Source: Ruminococcus sp.
Lineage (GTDB): Bacteria; Bacillota; Clostridia; Oscillospirales; Ruminococcaceae
DNA: 64,000 nt
NCBI GenBank assembly: GCA_021201755.1
Contig: JAJQEI010000037.1
Location: forward strand, 186,001-250,000
Reading direction: 5' to 3'
The notes under the pieces were generated by a model. The model had not been told where the DNA came from and ran no database searches. It saw nothing but the letters and a program-made list of their open reading frames with translations. Both the position numbers and the translations under genes were made by a program. This document shows, piece by piece, positions 55,285-64,000 of this stretch. How positions within the stretch are numbered: position 1 is the stretch's first letter; every line of letters starts with the position of its first letter.

Positions 55285-57360
55285 ATGGCTAGAGATTGTT
55301 CTCTGGAAAATACCAGAAACATTGGCATCATGGCGCACATCGATGCCGGAAAAACAACGACCACAGAACGGATTCTGTTCTATACCGGTGTCAATTACAA
55401 GATCGGTGAAGTACACGAAGGTGCTGCTACCATGGACTGGATGGAACAGGAGCAGGAGCGTGGCATTACAATCACTTCTGCTGCAACGACGGCGTATTGG
55501 GGTGGTCACAGAATCAACATCATCGATACACCCGGACACGTGGACTTCACAGTAGAAGTTGAGCGTTCGCTTCGTGTATTAGATGGATCTGTTACGGTTT
55601 TTTGTGCGAAAGGCGGCGTAGAACCGCAGTCTGAAACGGTTTGGCGTCAGGCTGATAAATATCAGGTTCCACGTATGGCTTATGTCAATAAAATGGACAT
55701 TATGGGTGCAGATTTCTACCGTGTTGTTGATATGATGCATGAGAGACTGAAATGCAATGCAGTTCCGATCCAATTGCCGATTGGTGCAGAAGACGAGTTC
55801 AAAGGCATTATCGACTTGGTAGAAATGAAAGCCTATGTATATTATGACGACTTAGGAAAAGACATTCGTGTGGAAGAAATTCCGGAAGACATGAAAGAAA
55901 AAGCAGAGGAGTATCATCAGAACCTGATGGAACACGTGGCAGAGCAGGACGATGATTTGATGGAAAAATACTTCGCAGAAGAAGAAATTACCATTGATGA
56001 AATCAAAGCTTGTATTCGGAAGTCTACCATTGCCAATACAATGGTTCCGGTTGTTTGTGGTACTTCTTATCGAAATAAGGGCGTACAGAAACTGTTGGAC
56101 GCTATTGTCGATTATATGCCGTCTCCGCTGGACGTTCCGTCTATCAAGGGCGTTGATCCAGATACAGATGAGGAAGTGTTACGGCATTCTTCTGACGATG
56201 AGCCGTTTTCTGCATTGGTATTTAAGATTGCGACTGATCCATTTGTTGGAAAGCTTTGCTTTTTCCGTGTATATTCTGGTAAGGTCAATGCTGGTGACAC
56301 GGTACTGAACGCTATAAAGGACAATAAAGAGCATATGGGGCGTATTGTACAGATGCACTCCAACCATAGAAAAGATATTGAAACGGTTTATGCCGGCGAC
56401 ATCGCTGCTGTTGTAGGTCTTAAAAATACAACCACTGGCGATACGCTTTGTGACGAAAAACATTCGGTCATTTTGGAATCTATGGAATTCCCAGAGCCAG
56501 TTATTCAGCTTGCAATCGAGCCGAAGACCAAGGCGGGTCAGGATAAGATGGGCATCGCACTGGCAAAGTTGGCGGAAGAAGATCCGACGTTCCGTACTTG
56601 GACAGACGAAGAAACCGGTCAGACCATTATCGCAGGTATGGGTGAGTTGCACTTGGATATTATAGTAGACCGTTTGCTCCGTGAATTTAAAGTCGAAGCG
56701 AACGTTGGCGCACCGCAAGTATCTTATAAAGAAACCATCAAGGGTAACGCTGATATCGACTATAAGTACAAGAAGCAGTCCGGTGGTTCCGGTCAGTATG
56801 GTCATGTAAAAATCCGTGTTGAGCCGAATGAATCCGGCAAGGGTTACGAGTTTACCAACAAGGTTGTCGGCGGTGCGATTCCGAAAGAATATATTCCGGC
56901 AGTTAACGCTGGTATCCGTGGTGCAATGCAGGCTGGCGTTCTGGCTGGTTACGAGGTTGTTGACGTCAAAGTGGAACTGTACGATGGATCGTATCACGAA
57001 GTAGACTCATCCGAAATGGCATTTAAGATTGCTGGTTCTATTGCTTTCAAGGAAGCGATGAAGCAAGCGACACCTGTTTTGATGGAACCGATTATGAAGG
57101 TTTCCGTTACTGTTCCGGATGATTACACGGGTACTGTTATCGGTGATCTCAGCTCTCGCCGTGGTCAAATTCAGGGTCAGGAAGCAAGAACTGGTTCGGT
57201 ACAAATCGATGCATTGGTTCCACTGTCAGAAATGTTCGGTTACACCAGTGATTTGCGCTCGAATACACAAGGTCGTGGACAGTACGCAATGGAACCGCAC
57301 AGCTATCAGGAAGTTCCGAAGAGTATTGCAGAAAAGATCATGTCTTCCAGAAGTAAGTAA
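55285..57360 (+). CDS. fusA: Elongation factor G
   Basis: The translocation GTPase, which also works with RRF in recycling. The 691 residues show the G1 loop [13 protein letters not shown], switch [14 protein letters not shown] ([12 protein letters not shown]), domain II, and domain IV/V with [16 protein letters not shown] and [26 protein letters not shown] precedes the ATG. No terminator is seen before tuf, but tuf has a promoter of its own. Confidence 0.98.
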   Translation: MARDCSLENTRNIGIMAHIDAGKTTTTERILFYTGVNYKIGEVHEGAATMDWMEQEQERGITITSAATTAYWGGHRINIIDTPGHVDFTVEVERSLRVLDGSVTVFCAKGGVEPQSETVWRQADKYQVPRMAYVNKMDIMGADFYRVVDMMHERLKCNAVPIQLPIGAEDEFKGIIDLVEMKAYVYYDDLGKDIRVEEIPEDMKEKAEEYHQNLMEHVAEQDDDLMEKYFAEEEITIDEIKACIRKSTIANTMVPVVCGTSYRNKGVQKLLDAIVDYMPSPLDVPSIKGVDPDTDEEVLRHSSDDEPFSALVFKIATDPFVGKLCFFRVYSGKVNAGDTVLNAIKDNKEHMGRIVQMHSNHRKDIETVYAGDIAAVVGLKNTTTGDTLCDEKHSVILESMEFPEPVIQLAIEPKTKAGQDKMGIALAKLAEEDPTFRTWTDEETGQTIIAGMGELHLDIIVDRLLREFKVEANVGAPQVSYKETIKGNADIDYKYKKQSGGSGQYGHVKIRVEPNESGKGYEFTNKVVGGAIPKEYIPAVNAGIRGAMQAGVLAGYEVVDVKVELYDGSYHEVDSSEMAFKIAGSIAFKEAMKQATPVLMEPIMKVSVTVPDDYTGTVIGDLSSRRGQIQGQEARTGSVQIDALVPLSEMFGYTSDLRSNTQGRGQYAMEPHSYQEVPKSIAEKIMSSRSK

Positions 57361-57437
57361 AATTGACTGATATTTAGTCGATTTGAAAGAAAATTGTAAG
57401 TTTTTTTGAAAGTTAAGTGACTTTTTCAAAAAAACAC

Positions 57438-57466
57438 TTGCAATTTTCCAAAATATCTGGTACAAT
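57438..57466 (+). promoter_or_regulatory. Sigma-A promoter of tuf
   Basis: TTGCAA, 17 bases ending in TGG, TACAAT, 63 bases before the tuf ATG. Confidence 0.75.
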
Positions 57467-57529
57467 AATAGTAACACTTCCAGTTGATTGGAAGTATACT
57501 GATATAATTATTAGAGGAGGATTCACCCA

Positions 57530-58729
57530 ATGGCAAAGGCAAAATTCGAAAGAAACAAACCCCATGTTAACATTGGTACAATTGGCCACGTTGACCATGG
57601 TAAAACCACATTGACCGCTGCAATCACAAAGACTTTGGCGATGAAAGGTCAAGCTCAGTACGAAGCATATGACATGATTGATAAGGCTCCGGAAGAAAGA
57701 GAACGTGGTATCACAATCAATACTGCTCACGTAGAGTATGAAACGGATGCACGTCACTATGCACACGTTGACTGCCCAGGACACGCTGACTATGTCAAAA
57801 ACATGATCACTGGTGCAGCACAGATGGATGGTGCGATCTTGGTTGTTGCTGCTTCTGACGGTCCAATGGCGCAGACCAAAGAGCATATTCTGTTGGCTCG
57901 TCAGGTTGGTGTACCGGCAATCGTTGTATTTATGAACAAAGCAGATCAGGTTGACGATCCAGAACTGCTGGAACTGGTTGAAATGGATATTCGTGAAACT
58001 TTGAGCGAATACGAATTCCCAGGTGACGATATCCCAATCATTATCGGATCTGCTCTGGCTGCTCTGGAAGCACCGGATGACATCACAAACGAAGCTTATA
58101 AGCCGATTATTGAACTGATGGATGCTGTTGACAGCTATATCCCGACTCCAGAACGTGATGAAGTAAAGCCATTCTTGATGCCGATCGAGGATACTATGAC
58201 GATTTCTGGTCGTGGTACTGTTGTTACTGGTCGTGTAGAACGTGGTAAGCTGAATGTCAACGAACCTGTTGAAATTGTTGGTCTGTCTGAAGAAAAACTG
58301 AACACTGTTGTAACTGGTCTGGAAATGTTCCGGAAGACACTGGAATTTGCAGAAGCTGGCGACAACGTTGGTGCACTGCTTCGTGGTATTACACGTGATC
58401 AGGTAGAACGTGGTCAGGTTCTTTGTAAGCCAGGTTCGATTCATCCGCACACCAAATTCAGAGGTCAGGTTTATGTTCTGAAAAAGGATGAAGGCGGTCG
58501 TCACACACCGTTCTTCAACAACTACAGACCACAATTTTATTTCAGAACAACTGATGTTACTGGTATCATCACACTGCCGGAGGGTACAGAAATGTGCCAG
58601 CCTGGTGACAACGTTGAAATGGACGTTGAGTTGATTTCTCCGATTGCTATCGAAGAAGGTTTGCGTTTCGCTATCCGTGAAGGTGGCAGAACGGTAGGTT
58701 CCGGTGTCGTTATTGCAATCAACGAGTAA
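57530..58729 (+). CDS. tuf: Elongation factor Tu
   Basis: Carries aminoacyl-tRNA to the ribosome as a GTP complex. The 399 residues show [62 protein letters not shown], and domains II and III ending in [19 protein letters not shown] lies ahead of the ATG. A terminator follows. Confidence 0.98.
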   Translation: MAKAKFERNKPHVNIGTIGHVDHGKTTLTAAITKTLAMKGQAQYEAYDMIDKAPEERERGITINTAHVEYETDARHYAHVDCPGHADYVKNMITGAAQMDGAILVVAASDGPMAQTKEHILLARQVGVPAIVVFMNKADQVDDPELLELVEMDIRETLSEYEFPGDDIPIIIGSALAALEAPDDITNEAYKPIIELMDAVDSYIPTPERDEVKPFLMPIEDTMTISGRGTVVTGRVERGKLNVNEPVEIVGLSEEKLNTVVTGLEMFRKTLEFAEAGDNVGALLRGITRDQVERGQVLCKPGSIHPHTKFRGQVYVLKKDEGGRHTPFFNNYRPQFYFRTTDVTGIITLPEGTEMCQPGDNVEMDVELISPIAIEEGLRFAIREGGRTVGSGVVIAINE

Positions 58730-58781
58730 TTCTGAATGAATTAAAATTTATTTTTCGGCTTTTGTCGAATAGAAGATAGTT

Positions 58782-58813
58782 AAAAAGGGATGAGTTTTGA
58801 CTCGTCCCTTTTT
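58782..58813 (+). terminator. Terminator of tuf
   Basis: AAAAAGGGATGAGT pairs with ACTCGTCCCTTTTT (one T-G), loop TTTG. The rest of 58814-59008 is AT-rich and holds nothing I can support on either strand. Confidence 0.9.
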
Positions 58814-59008
58814 ATATCATGAGAATAAAAGATGGGGATTTCTTCTTGTGACGAGAAAACAGAATTATTGTTCCCCACTGAGAATTTTTCGTAAATAATA
58901 GTTGAAAAAATATGGAAATTTGAGAAAAAATTTTTCTAATTGTGCAATGTGCATAAAAATCAGGCTTTTTCCTTCTTCAGATTTTTGCAAAATTATCTTT
59001 CTGACGCC

Positions 59009-59037
59009 TTGCAATTTTTTGTGAGATACGGTATAAT
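59009..59037 (+). promoter_or_regulatory. Sigma-A promoter of the mraZ division cluster
   Basis: TTGCAA, 17 bases, TATAAT, 85 bases before the mraZ ATG, with MraZ-type repeats between. Confidence 0.75.
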
Positions 59038-59053
59038 AATAATATAATGGTGA

Positions 59054-59106
59054 AAAGTGGGGGAGATTCCCTAAAAGTGGAGACACAGTACCTGTAGTGA
59101 AAGTGG
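59054..59106 (+). promoter_or_regulatory. Three AAAGTGG direct repeats before mraZ (candidate MraZ boxes)
   Basis: AAAGTGG occurs at 59054, 59074 and 59100, each followed by a purine-rich triplet (GGG, AGA, AAA). MraZ of Mollicutes binds AAAGTG-type repeats ahead of its own gene; the same heptamer here suggests autoregulation. The unequal spacing (20 and 26 bases) is atypical. Confidence 0.6.
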
Positions 59107-59122
59107 AAAGGTGGCGGCAATC

Positions 59123-59551
59123 ATGGCATCTTTAATGGGAACGTATTATCACAATATCGATGTAAAGGGTCGTCTGAATTTCCCAACGAAATTGCGAGAG
59201 GGTTTGGGTGTCTCTTTTTATGTAACAAAAGGACTCGACCAGCACTGTTTGACCGTCTATTCGGAAGAGGAATGGGAGCGTTTGTCGGCAAAGGTCGCAG
59301 CGATTCCGGAAGCGAAAGGTGCGCAAATCAAACGCTGGTTGTTTTCAGGAGCAGGTGTTCTGATACCTGACAAACAAGGACGTGTGTTGATTCCACAGGA
59401 TTTGCGTGCGTTCGCTGGATTGGAAAAAGATGTGGTTGTTATCGGAGCAGATAATAAGGCCGAAATTTGGGATAAAGCACAGTGGGAAACACTGAATAAC
59501 TCTTTTGATGCAACAGATATGCTCAGCATCATGGAGGAACTGGGATTCTAA
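59123..59551 (+). CDS. mraZ: Transcriptional regulator MraZ
   Basis: An AbrB-fold ring protein that controls the dcw division cluster. The 142 residues hold two copies of the fold: LMGTYYHNIDVKGRLNFPTKLREGL near the start and GAGVLIPDKQGRVLIPQDLRAFAGLEKDVVVIG about 76-108. I chose the ATG at 59123; a GTG four codons earlier has a similar distance to the purine-rich region. rsmH follows 9 bases later. Confidence 0.95.
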   Translation: MASLMGTYYHNIDVKGRLNFPTKLREGLGVSFYVTKGLDQHCLTVYSEEEWERLSAKVAAIPEAKGAQIKRWLFSGAGVLIPDKQGRVLIPQDLRAFAGLEKDVVVIGADNKAEIWDKAQWETLNNSFDATDMLSIMEELGF

Positions 59552-59560
59552 GGAGTGACA

Positions 59561-60487
59561 ATGGAATTTCAACATATTCCCGTTTTGCTAACGGAAGTGC
59601 TGGAAAATTTCAATATCCGTTCGGACGGTATCTATGTAGATGGAACGGTAGGTGGTGCCGGACACGCTGTTGAAATTGTAAAGCGGTTGACTGATGGTGG
59701 AAAACTCATTGGTTTTGACCGTGATCCGGATGCAGTAGAAATTGCATCAGAGCGTTTGAAACATTACCCTGCACAGGTGGTACAACACAATTTTGATGAA
59801 ATGGCTGATGTTTTGCCTACATTGGGCATGGCGTTAGTGGATGGCATATTGCTTGATTTGGGTGTATCCTCTCATCAACTGGACGAAGGGTCTCGTGGAT
59901 TTTCCTATCACCAGGATGCACCACTGGATATGCGAATGAGTCAATCTGGAAAGTCGGCGGAAGAATTGGTAAATACAGCAGAAGAATCGGAGCTGGTTCA
60001 TATTCTTTATGCCTATGGAGAAGAGAAATATGCACGCAGTATTGCAAAAAATATTGTCAAGCGTCGTGAAATTCAGCCGATTCGTACTACAGGAATGTTG
60101 GCGGAAATTATCAAAACGGCAGTTCCAGCAAAGGAACGCCGTGGAAAAAATCCATATAAAAAATCATTTCAAGCAATTCGGATTGCGGTGAATGGAGAAC
60201 TGGATCATTTGGAAAAAGGTCTACAGGCTGCTTTTTCAGTGCTAAAGCCTCATGGAAGACTTGCGGTGATTACGTTTCACTCTTTGGAGGATCGTATGGT
60301 AAAAAGACAGTTTGCAACGTGGTGTCAAGGATGCATATGTCCACCGGATTTCCCAGTATGCGTTTGTGGTAGAACGCCTAAAGGAAAGCTCATACAGAAA
60401 AAACCGATTTTGCCCAGTACGGAAGAGCTTGTGGCAAATCGTCGCAGTCACAGTGCAAAACTGCGTATAATAGAAAGGAACGATTGA
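59561..60487 (+). CDS. rsmH: 16S rRNA (cytosine(1402)-N4)-methyltransferase
   Basis: SAM-dependent enzyme acting on C1402 in the P site of the 30S subunit. The 308 residues show HIPVLLTEVLENF, YVDGTVGGAGHA (SAM loop), DGILLDLGVSSHQLDEGSRGFSYHQDAPLDMRM, ERRGKNPYKKSFQAIRIAVNGEL and FHSLEDRMVKRQF. AAGGAG lies 7 bases before the ATG. Near 263-275 a Cys cluster (CQGCICPPDFPVCVCG) is typical for clostridial members. Confidence 0.97.
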   Translation: MEFQHIPVLLTEVLENFNIRSDGIYVDGTVGGAGHAVEIVKRLTDGGKLIGFDRDPDAVEIASERLKHYPAQVVQHNFDEMADVLPTLGMALVDGILLDLGVSSHQLDEGSRGFSYHQDAPLDMRMSQSGKSAEELVNTAEESELVHILYAYGEEKYARSIAKNIVKRREIQPIRTTGMLAEIIKTAVPAKERRGKNPYKKSFQAIRIAVNGELDHLEKGLQAAFSVLKPHGRLAVITFHSLEDRMVKRQFATWCQGCICPPDFPVCVCGRTPKGKLIQKKPILPSTEELVANRRSHSAKLRIIERND

Positions 60488-60492
60488 GTTCA

Positions 60493-60987
60493 ATGGAACA
60501 GGAAGGCAGAACTCCTTGGATGGAAGAAGAGACGTCTGAGGAAGAGACAGGGAAAACAGCAGAAGCGGTAGAAGAACCGACAGTTCCTGCCGGCGGCGGA
60601 TTATTTTTGATTGTGTCAAGTAAGCGTAGTCAGGCAGCAAAGGTGTTTATTATTGGTGCATTGGCATTGTTGCTCTTTAGTGTGGTGATTAATAGCTATG
60701 TGCAGTTAAATAAGGCTTATTTGGATATTTCGGAGGCACAGACACAGCTGAGTGAACTTCGCAGTGAGAATGTTAGAATGCAGACAGAGTTAGAAGGGAA
60801 AGCCTCCATTAGTAATATCAAAGAATATGCAGAAAATTATTTGGGAATGCAACAATTGGACAAATCACAGATTGAATATATTGAAATCCAGACAGAGGAT
60901 TCTGTAGAAGTCGTGGAAGAAGATCAGAATATTTTTATTCGAATTAAGAACTGGTTTGAAGATTTCGTAGCATATCTACAGGGGTAA
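60493..60987 (+). CDS. ftsL: FtsL-like septum protein
   Basis: A bitopic division protein of 164 residues in the position of ftsL. An acidic cytoplasmic tail (about 1-45) precedes one membrane helix (about 52-72, KVFIIGALALLLFSVVINSYV) and a periplasm-side leucine-zipper coiled coil (about 75-110, YLDISEAQTQLSELRSENVRMQTELE), then KEYAENYLGMQQLDKSQIEYIE, the usual DivIC/FtsL C-terminal motif. Sequence similarity in this family is low, so the name rests on topology and position. Confidence 0.8.
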   Translation: MEQEGRTPWMEEETSEEETGKTAEAVEEPTVPAGGGLFLIVSSKRSQAAKVFIIGALALLLFSVVINSYVQLNKAYLDISEAQTQLSELRSENVRMQTELEGKASISNIKEYAENYLGMQQLDKSQIEYIEIQTEDSVEVVEEDQNIFIRIKNWFEDFVAYLQG

Positions 60988-61416
60988 AGAACATAGAATA
61001 GGCGAAATAGCCGGAGTAGATATGAATGGTTATGCTGCTAATCGGCAGATTATTTCTGCTGTTTAGTATAGATTAGAAGCTCCACCGTGTACTGCGCTTG
61101 ACAAAAGCGACAACAATGGATAGGAGCAAAAAAGAAAAGAGATAATATTCGGGTGTCGGAACTGGAAAAAAGGTAGAGTCTTGCTGACAAAATGGGGTTA
61201 TCGGACGGATAGCAATCGCACGCTTTACTGGATTTCCAAATAACATTTTTGCGGCAGATTACATTTGTCGCAAAAATTGAAATATTCTCATCCCGGCGGA
61301 GAAAGCCGGACGGTTTCGATAAACAGGCGGGGCAATGGATGCATTCCCTGCCTGATTCTATTACAGGGGAAGACCATTGAAAAAACAAACTGATTCAAAT
61401 AGGAGGTAGCATCAAG
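60988..61416 (+). other. 429-base gap between ftsL and the PBP gene with three hairpins
   Basis: No credible gene. It holds ATTTTTGCG/CGCAAAAAT with further inner pairs (61245-61277), CCGGC/GCCGG (61293-61309) and CAGGCGGGG/CCCTGCCTG (61324-61354), close together and ending about 60 bases before the PBP start. Near 61030-61060 CTGC/GCAG and GCAGA/TCTGC are mutually exclusive small hairpins. No T-run terminator and no good promoter. This would be the 5' leader or intercistronic region of the PBP message. Confidence 0.5.
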
Positions 61417-63765
61417 ATGCCGAGAAAAAAAGAATCCGGACAAGAGCTAGGTGAGATAAATAGAAAAAAAGCACCGACAATTGGAACGATGCATATGCGG
61501 AGACGCTCCGGTGTAGCAATGGGATTGTTACTGATCTTTTGTGCGGCTGTGACTGGAAAATTGTTCAAGGTTTCCGTGATAGATAACGAAAAATATGAAA
61601 CACTCGCTAACAATTATCATTTCAGCACAATAACACTAGATGCAATTCGTGGGGCGATTTATGATGCAAACGGTACGGTGTTGGCATGGAGTGCTACAGT
61701 CTATAATGTGTATATTGATCCGCAGCTCTATCAAGAAGAAATGGAGTCTATTGAGACGTCCAATCAAAAGAAAGAGGAGAGTACGGCGGAAAACGACGAG
61801 ACCGCAGATAATATAATTGATACAAATGAATTAGAAAATGAAATTGTCGCTTTTTTGGCGGAAAAATTAGAAATCACAGAAACTGAAGTACGAGAATCCT
61901 TTGAACAGGACAGTCGTTACTATGTCTTACAGACACAGGTAGAAAAAGATGTAGTAGATGAGGTGACAGACTATTTCGATAGTCTGAATTTGACATTTAT
62001 CGGAACGGAATCGACCACAAAGCGATATTATCCCCAAAATGAATTGGTGGCAGCCGTTATTGGCTTTACCAATGGAGATGGAGATGGTCAGTATGGTTTG
62101 GAATATCAATATGACGATTATTTATCCGGTGTAGACGGTCGTGTTATTTCAGCACAGGCGGCAGACGGTGAGGAGATGCCTTATCGCTATTCTACCACTT
62201 ATGATGCGGAGGATGGCGCATCGCTGTACTTGACACTGGATACGACCATGCAATATTATCTAGAAAAGGCATTGGAAGAGTTGGTGACGGAATACGAGGT
62301 GCAAGATCGTGCTTGCGGTATTATTATGAATCCGAAAACAGGCGAAATTTACGCTATGGCTACATATCCATCCTTTGATTTGAATAATCCTTCTGAAATT
62401 TACGATACTGCAACGGCACAAGAGTTGGCAGCATTGCCGGAGGATGAATATGAAGACGCATATCTAGAGGCAAGAGAAAAACAGTGGCGAAATAAGGCAA
62501 TTAGCGAAATCAATCCGCCTGGGTCTACGTTTAAAATTGTCACGACGTCCTCCGCATTGGAAGAGGATTTGATCGACTTAGAAAATGATACATTTTATTG
62601 CAGTGGTTCATTGATAGTGCTCGATACTACGATCGGTTGCTCAAAAACATCTGGTCATGGAACGCAGACTTTTACAGAGGCACTGATGAATTCCTGTAAT
62701 CCGGCGTTTATGGAAATCGGTTTACGACTTGGAATTGATAAATTCAGCTATTATTTTCAAAGCTTCGGCTTGGGTGAAAAGACGGGAATTGATTTGCCCA
62801 ATGAAGTAGCCGGAAGTTATATTGCGGAAGAGGACATGACACTAGTTGACCTCGCATCCAGTGCATTTGGACAGAGTAACGAATTGACAGCATTGGAATT
62901 GATTACAGCGTATGCAGCAGCGATTAATGGTGGCGAACTTGTGACACCGTATGTGGTAGATCATATTGTGGACAGCAATGGTAACACGATTGTACAGAAT
63001 AGTACTACAGTGAAGCGACAAGTTATATCGGAAGAGACTTCTCAAACCGTGCGAGAACAGCTGCAGGCGGTTGTGGAAAATAATCCCTCTCATAACGCCT
63101 ATATTCAGGGATATAGTATTGGAGGTAAATCTGGTACAGCAGAAATTCGTACCACAACAATTGAAGACGACTATGTTTCGTCTTACTGTTGCTTTGCACC
63201 GGCAGATGATCCAGAGGTAATTATGTTGATTCAAGCAGATTATCCAAATCCGGAAATCGGTTATTATGGCTCTACGGTGGTTGTACCCTATGCAAGAGAA
63301 GTAATGGAAGAAATTTTGCCGTATATGGGATATTATCCGGAATATGACAAAGATGACTACAATGAAATAGGCGTTAGCGTACCTTTGGTACAGAATGCGA
63401 CATTAGACACTGCAGAGGCAACTTTGACAAGCTTGGGACTGACGTATGAAGTTGTGGGAAGCGGTACGACTGTCTTAGAACAGTCGCCTATCACTGGAAC
63501 AACCATTGCACAGGGCGGAATGGTAATTCTTTATACTGAGGAGACAACGGGGGATGATCTCGTGGAAGTACCAGATCTGACTGGTATGACCTTATCAGAA
63601 GCCAACGAAACCCTCGGCTATTATGGTTTGAATTATGTTTGCGTCGGTGGCAGCGCATCGAGTAGTACTGCAACGGTACTTTATCAGTCGGAAACAGCCG
63701 GCACGCAAGTACAGCGTGGTACTTGTATTACGTTGACGATGGAAGATGGAGAAGTAAACGACTAA
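61417..63765 (+). CDS. Penicillin-binding protein 2 with two PASTA domains (SpoVD/Pbp2B class)
   Basis: A 782-residue class B transpeptidase that crosslinks peptidoglycan at the septum (Pbp2B/FtsI) or in the spore cortex (SpoVD). Cytoplasmic tail and one membrane helix (about 32-50), dimerisation domain with AIRGAIYDANGTVLAWSATVYNVYIDP near 70-96, transpeptidase motifs Ser370-TF-Lys373, Ser426-Cys-Asn428 and Lys571-Ser-Gly573. Two PASTA domains about 650-716 and 717-780 (VPLVQNATLDTAEATLTSLGLTY and VPDLTGMTLSEANETLGYYGLNY). An acidic insert (about 107-135) is unusual. AGGAGG lies ahead of the ATG. The position between ftsL and murE fits either name. Confidence 0.92.
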   Translation: MPRKKESGQELGEINRKKAPTIGTMHMRRRSGVAMGLLLIFCAAVTGKLFKVSVIDNEKYETLANNYHFSTITLDAIRGAIYDANGTVLAWSATVYNVYIDPQLYQEEMESIETSNQKKEESTAENDETADNIIDTNELENEIVAFLAEKLEITETEVRESFEQDSRYYVLQTQVEKDVVDEVTDYFDSLNLTFIGTESTTKRYYPQNELVAAVIGFTNGDGDGQYGLEYQYDDYLSGVDGRVISAQAADGEEMPYRYSTTYDAEDGASLYLTLDTTMQYYLEKALEELVTEYEVQDRACGIIMNPKTGEIYAMATYPSFDLNNPSEIYDTATAQELAALPEDEYEDAYLEAREKQWRNKAISEINPPGSTFKIVTTSSALEEDLIDLENDTFYCSGSLIVLDTTIGCSKTSGHGTQTFTEALMNSCNPAFMEIGLRLGIDKFSYYFQSFGLGEKTGIDLPNEVAGSYIAEEDMTLVDLASSAFGQSNELTALELITAYAAAINGGELVTPYVVDHIVDSNGNTIVQNSTTVKRQVISEETSQTVREQLQAVVENNPSHNAYIQGYSIGGKSGTAEIRTTTIEDDYVSSYCCFAPADDPEVIMLIQADYPNPEIGYYGSTVVVPYAREVMEEILPYMGYYPEYDKDDYNEIGVSVPLVQNATLDTAEATLTSLGLTYEVVGSGTTVLEQSPITGTTIAQGGMVILYTEETTGDDLVEVPDLTGMTLSEANETLGYYGLNYVCVGGSASSSTATVLYQSETAGTQVQRGTCITLTMEDGEVND

Positions 63766-63818
63766 AGACAAAAATAAATAGCCTTGACGGAAAGAAAGGC
63801 GAGAAAGGGTGAGAAACC

Positions 63819-64000
63819 ATGCGATTATATGCACTCTTGGAAAAAAATGCAGTGACAACGTTGCCGGATGTAGAGATTATGGGATTGACAGATGACTCTC
63901 GTAAGGTACAACCTGGAATGCTCTTCGCTTGTATTCGAGGAGACCATTTTGATGGGCATACGGTGGCACAGCGTGTGCTGGAACAGGGGGCAGCAGCAAT
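63819..64000 (+). CDS. murE: UDP-N-acetylmuramyl-tripeptide synthetase, N-terminal part (cut by window edge)
   Basis: The first 60 codons of MurE, which adds the third amino acid to the peptidoglycan stem peptide. The N-terminal domain signature DVEIMGLTDDSRKVQPGMLFACIRGDHFDGH (about residues 17-47), with the DSR uridine-binding site, is clear, followed by AQRVLEQGAAA. The residue-specific pocket (meso-DAP or Lys) lies beyond the window. AAAGGGTGAG precedes the ATG. Confidence 0.9.
   Translation, partial: MRLYALLEKNAVTTLPDVEIMGLTDDSRKVQPGMLFACIRGDHFDGHTVAQRVLEQGAAA

Noticed and set aside
57413..58534. A 373-codon minus-strand open frame opposite tuf.
   Set aside because: It mirrors the codon pattern of the highly expressed tuf gene; composition is not protein-like.
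61050..61388. A 112-codon open frame on the minus strand in the ftsL-PBP gap.
   Set aside because: No ribosome binding site, no family, odd composition, and it runs against a dense plus-strand cluster; its codons cover the hairpins.

Overview
The window reads as a chromosomal segment from a Gram-positive, spore-forming-lineage anaerobe of the class Clostridia, most likely Ruminococcaceae/Oscillospiraceae. The evidence is a Gram-positive type PolC, a GerA-type germinant receptor operon, a YlmC/YmxH sporulation-type protein, a short-form HisG with HisZ, a mraZ-rsmH-ftsL-pbp-murE division cluster, and sigma-A promoters of the TTGACA-17-TATAAT type. The DNA is moderately AT-rich by eye. I saw no rRNA, tRNA, CRISPR array, prophage or insertion sequence. 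The genus call is inference.

Layout. 1-805 (minus): start of lysS, then greA. 1000-4372 (plus): gerA-type operon whose first two genes are broken. 4380-8787 (minus): polA-rimI-MIF family-tsaD. 9089-15522 (plus): gltBD, preceded by a leader with a transcription attenuator that looks ANTAR-controlled. 15521-22432: an accessory stretch with a GtrII-like membrane protein, an RlmCD-type rRNA methyltransferase, a J-domain/HIRAN cassette, a broken membrane protein gene and a broken glycosyltransferase gene. 22562-25460: cardiolipin synthase, PAP2 phosphatase, DUF1292 protein and a stand-alone structured RNA (probably 6S). 25461-27788 (minus): cell-surface subtilase. 27929-41275 (plus): ylmC-like gene, rpsB-tsf, then pyrH-frr-uppS-cdsA-dxr-rseP-ispG-polC. 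41287-50634: histidine operon hisZ-G-D-B-H-A-F-I-E with four unrelated genes inserted. 50664-54013: copper cassette csoR, membrane HMA protein, copA fused to copZ. 54070-58813: str cluster rpsL-rpsG-fusA-tuf. 59009-64000: mraZ-rsmH-ftsL-pbp-murE (murE runs off the end).

How the parts work together. The 28-41 kb block couples ribosome production and recycling, UMP supply, and isoprenoid/phospholipid precursor synthesis (UppS, CdsA, Dxr, IspG) with an intramembrane protease and the replicative polymerase. The his block carries every step from ATP phosphoribosyl transfer onward except hisC and the HisN phosphatase step. The copper block is a closed loop: CsoR senses Cu(I), and CopA and CopZ-like domains move it. 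MraZ probably controls its own division cluster.

The main signals worth following are: (1) the gltB leader, where a hairpin with an AxxGxx hexaloop overlaps the 5' arm of a strong terminator; (2) the in-frame copA-copZ fusion that keeps a perfect internal ribosome binding site and ATG; (3) a Mrr-type nuclease gene joined to hisD by a TAATG overlap inside the his operon; (4) structured non-coding regions between rpsL and rpsG and between ftsL and the PBP gene; (5) eight inactivating lesions in six accessory genes, with none seen in the housekeeping genes. The lesions are five -1 frameshifts, four of them in A6-A8 runs, and three nonsense codons.
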